In this document: positions 5,763-7,168 of the stretch, piece by piece
Position numbering within the stretch: the first letter of the stretch is position 1
Layout of the letters: every line of letters begins with the position of its first letter
From: Elusimicrobia bacterium RIFCSPLOWO2_01_FULL_64_13
Lineage (GTDB): Bacteria; Elusimicrobiota; Elusimicrobia; 2-02-FULL-39-32
Direction of reading: 5' to 3'
DNA: 7,168 bases
Assembly: GCA_001800095.1 (NCBI GenBank)
Contig: MGUT01000015.1
Location: forward strand, 21,725-28,892
Translations under genes and position numbers: made by a program
The notes under the pieces: model-generated
What the model was told of the DNA's origin: nothing
The model's database searches: none
The model's input: only the letters and a program-made list of their open reading frames with translations

Positions 5763-7021
5763 GATTCTTAAGACGCTGTCGATCGATGGTCCGGGCCCTA
5801 TGCCTGGCTTCGGTCCTGGCGGCGGGATGCCTCGTTCGGGCCGCGCTCGCCGCGGGAAGCAGCTGCGTCTCCTGCCACATGAATCTCGGCGAAGCCCAGG
5901 CCAAGATCATCCGGGATTTCCAGGGCGACATCCATCACGAGGCGGGTCTCTCCTGCCATTCCTGCCACGGGGGTGACCCGAAGACCGAGGACATGGCCCT
6001 GTCCATGAGTCCCGACGCCGGCTTCGTGGGGAAGCCGGGACCGACGGACATGCCCCGCTTCTGCGGCAAGTGCCATTCCAGCCCCGCCGTCATGAAAAAG
6101 TACAACCCGGCCCTGCCCGTGGACCAGGAATCCAAATTCTGGACCAGCCACCACGGAATGGAGCTCAAGAAAGGCAACGCCAAGGTCGCCCAATGCGCCA
6201 GCTGCCACCTGCCCCACTCCATCCGCAAGGCGGGAGACCCCCTCTCCTCCGTTCATTCCAAGAACGTGGCTGCGACCTGCGCCCATTGCCATTCCGATAA
6301 AGAGCACATGAAGGGTTCGGGTCTGCCTGTCAACCAGTTCGATAAATACATGAAAAGCGTGCATGCCGGGGCCCTTTATAAGAAAGGCGACATCGGCGCC
6401 CCCACCTGCAACGACTGCCACGGCAACCACGGCGCCCAGCCGCCCGGCGTGGAGAGCATCGCCATGATCTGCGGAAGCTGCCACGCCCACAACATGGAGC
6501 TTTTCAACGGCAGTCTCATGGCCAAGGCCTGGAAGAAGCGCGGCTACCACGCCTGCGCCACCTGCCATCAACACCACGACATCCTCCAGCCCAATCTGGA
6601 CATGCTTTCCGGCAAGGGCAGCGTGTGCCTGGAATGCCATACCCCGCAGCACAAGGGCTACCAGGCCGGCGCGGCGATGAAGCGCGGCATCGAAGAGGGG
6701 GACGCGGTCTATTCGGAGGTCACGCGGTTCATCGATGAAGTCGAGCAGAAGAAGGGGATGGACGTGGCCGAGGCCAGGGACGACATCCAGGAAGGCCGGC
6801 AGGCCCTCATCCAGGCCCGGACGGCCGTGCACGGATTCGATGCCGGCAAGGTGGGTGAGATCGCGTCCTCCGCCAGGAATGCTTTGGAAAAGGCGAGGAC
6901 TTTCGGACAGAAGGCCGCGCGGGAATTCTGGCGCCGCCGGGTCGGGCTGGGTCTGTCCACGCTTTTCATCACGCTGGTCGTGGCCGGGATCCTCCTCAAA
7001 CTCCGGGACATCGAAAAGTAG
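5759..7021 (+). CDS. Nine-heme cytochrome c with signal peptide and C-terminal membrane anchor
   Basis: 420 residues from ATG 5759. The N-terminus is a clear Sec signal (RFLRRCRSMVR, hydrophobic core to about residue 31, cleavage near ALA-AG). Nine CXXCH sites start at residues 36, 66, 102, 146, 174, 217, 238, 266 and 290. Extra histidines suited to bis-His ligation are common (SVHAG, HHGMEL, HQHHD). Residues about 305-392 have no heme site and look helical and charged, with ARTAVHGFD at 353-361. A membrane helix at about 396-414 ends in a short basic/acidic tail, so the heme domain should face the periplasm, anchored at its C-terminus. The gene directly follows cytochrome b with an ATGA overlap. 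It is therefore a strong candidate for the subunit standing in for cytochrome c1/f, or for the electron exit of the complex. No named family member can be assigned with confidence. Confidence 0.9.
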   Translation: MRFLRRCRSMVRALCLASVLAAGCLVRAALAAGSSCVSCHMNLGEAQAKIIRDFQGDIHHEAGLSCHSCHGGDPKTEDMALSMSPDAGFVGKPGPTDMPRFCGKCHSSPAVMKKYNPALPVDQESKFWTSHHGMELKKGNAKVAQCASCHLPHSIRKAGDPLSSVHSKNVAATCAHCHSDKEHMKGSGLPVNQFDKYMKSVHAGALYKKGDIGAPTCNDCHGNHGAQPPGVESIAMICGSCHAHNMELFNGSLMAKAWKKRGYHACATCHQHHDILQPNLDMLSGKGSVCLECHTPQHKGYQAGAAMKRGIEEGDAVYSEVTRFIDEVEQKKGMDVAEARDDIQEGRQALIQARTAVHGFDAGKVGEIASSARNALEKARTFGQKAAREFWRRRVGLGLSTLFITLVVAGILLKLRDIEK

Positions 7022-7040
7022 CTCCTGAATCTGATAAAAT

Positions 7041-7044
7041 AGGA
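7041..7044 (+). promoter_or_regulatory. Ribosome binding site for the downstream membrane protein
   Basis: AGGA sits five bases before ATG 7050 in the only true intergenic gap (28 bases) between neighbouring genes in the window. No hairpin terminator is seen in the gap, so the gene is probably co-transcribed with the cytochromes. Confidence 0.55.
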
Positions 7045-7049
7045 CTCGA

Positions 7050-7168
7050 ATGGTTTGGACCGACGCCGTCGTTCACTGGCTGCACCTCATGGCTACCGCC
7101 GTCTGGGTGGGGGGGTCGATATTCTTCGTGTGGGTCTTCTCTCCGATCGCGCGCGCCCAACTCGATCC
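7050..7168 (+). CDS. CopD/DUF4149-like integral membrane protein (3' end missing)
   Basis: Only the first 39 residues are in the window. They form one membrane helix with the pattern H-W-L-H-L-x-A-x-x-V-W-V-G-G followed by FxWxFSP (histidines 9 and 12, WVGG at 19-22). This pattern is shared by the first helices of CopD-domain proteins and of the DUF4149/TMEM205-like family, and the fragment cannot separate them. Members of these families are multi-helix membrane proteins, some linked to copper handling and some found beside respiratory genes. The position right after a bc-type cluster suggests an accessory or assembly role, which is inference. Confidence 0.6.
   Translation, partial: MVWTDAVVHWLHLMATAVWVGGSIFFVWVFSPIARAQLD

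Noticed and set aside
5798..6832. Minus-strand open frame of 344 codons
   Set aside because: It is opposite the nine-heme cytochrome and shows the same composition artefact, with no start context or domain pattern.
7033..7040. Possible -10 box (GATAAAAT) before the last gene
   Set aside because: No -35 element is visible at a suitable distance, and a single AT-rich octamer in a 28-base gap is weak evidence.

Overview
The window is one tightly packed, all plus-strand gene cluster for membrane-bound electron transfer. It holds eight genes: two are cut by the window edges, and the largest gap between genes is 28 bases. The DNA is GC-rich (roughly 60% by eye). The encoded proteins carry 32 visible c-type heme motifs (31 CXXCH and one CX3CH), at least two sets of membrane heme b ligands and one Rieske [2Fe-2S] site. 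This fits a Gram-negative anaerobe with a heme-rich periplasm. The closest style I know is the Desulfuromonadales/Geobacter group and other Desulfobacterota, but the sequence alone does not fix the taxon.

Layout. (1) 1-1599: 3' part of a gene for a multiheme cytochrome c fused to a b-type diheme membrane domain, resembling CbcL of Geobacter. (2) 1583-2140: an exported single-domain rhodanese. (3) 2144-2578: a small DoxX/MauE-type four-helix membrane protein. (4) 2571-4268: a NapC/NrfH-type membrane-anchored cytochrome with 15 heme sites, one of them CX3CH. (5) 4258-4698: a Rieske protein. (6) 4695-5762: a seven-helix cytochrome b of the fused b6/subunit IV kind. (7) 5759-7021: a nine-heme cytochrome with a C-terminal membrane anchor. 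(8) 7050-7168: the start of a CopD/DUF4149-like membrane protein. Genes 1-7 overlap (4-17 bases) or nearly touch (3 bases), so translational coupling in one operon is likely. No promoter or terminator is seen inside the window, so the transcript probably starts upstream and may run on downstream.

How the genes may work together (inference). Genes 4-7 look like a menaquinol-oxidising Rieske/cytochrome b complex. The usual mono- or diheme cytochrome c1/f is replaced by two large multiheme cytochromes, which would carry electrons from the Rieske centre into the periplasm. Gene 1 would be a second quinone-linked module, joining a diheme b membrane domain to a periplasmic heme wire in one polypeptide. 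The rhodanese/DoxX pair between the two modules is the least explained part. It may serve thiol or sulfur chemistry, or redox upkeep of the cytochromes. The window contains no outer-membrane porin, terminal reductase or heme-lyase gene, so the final electron acceptor cannot be read from it.
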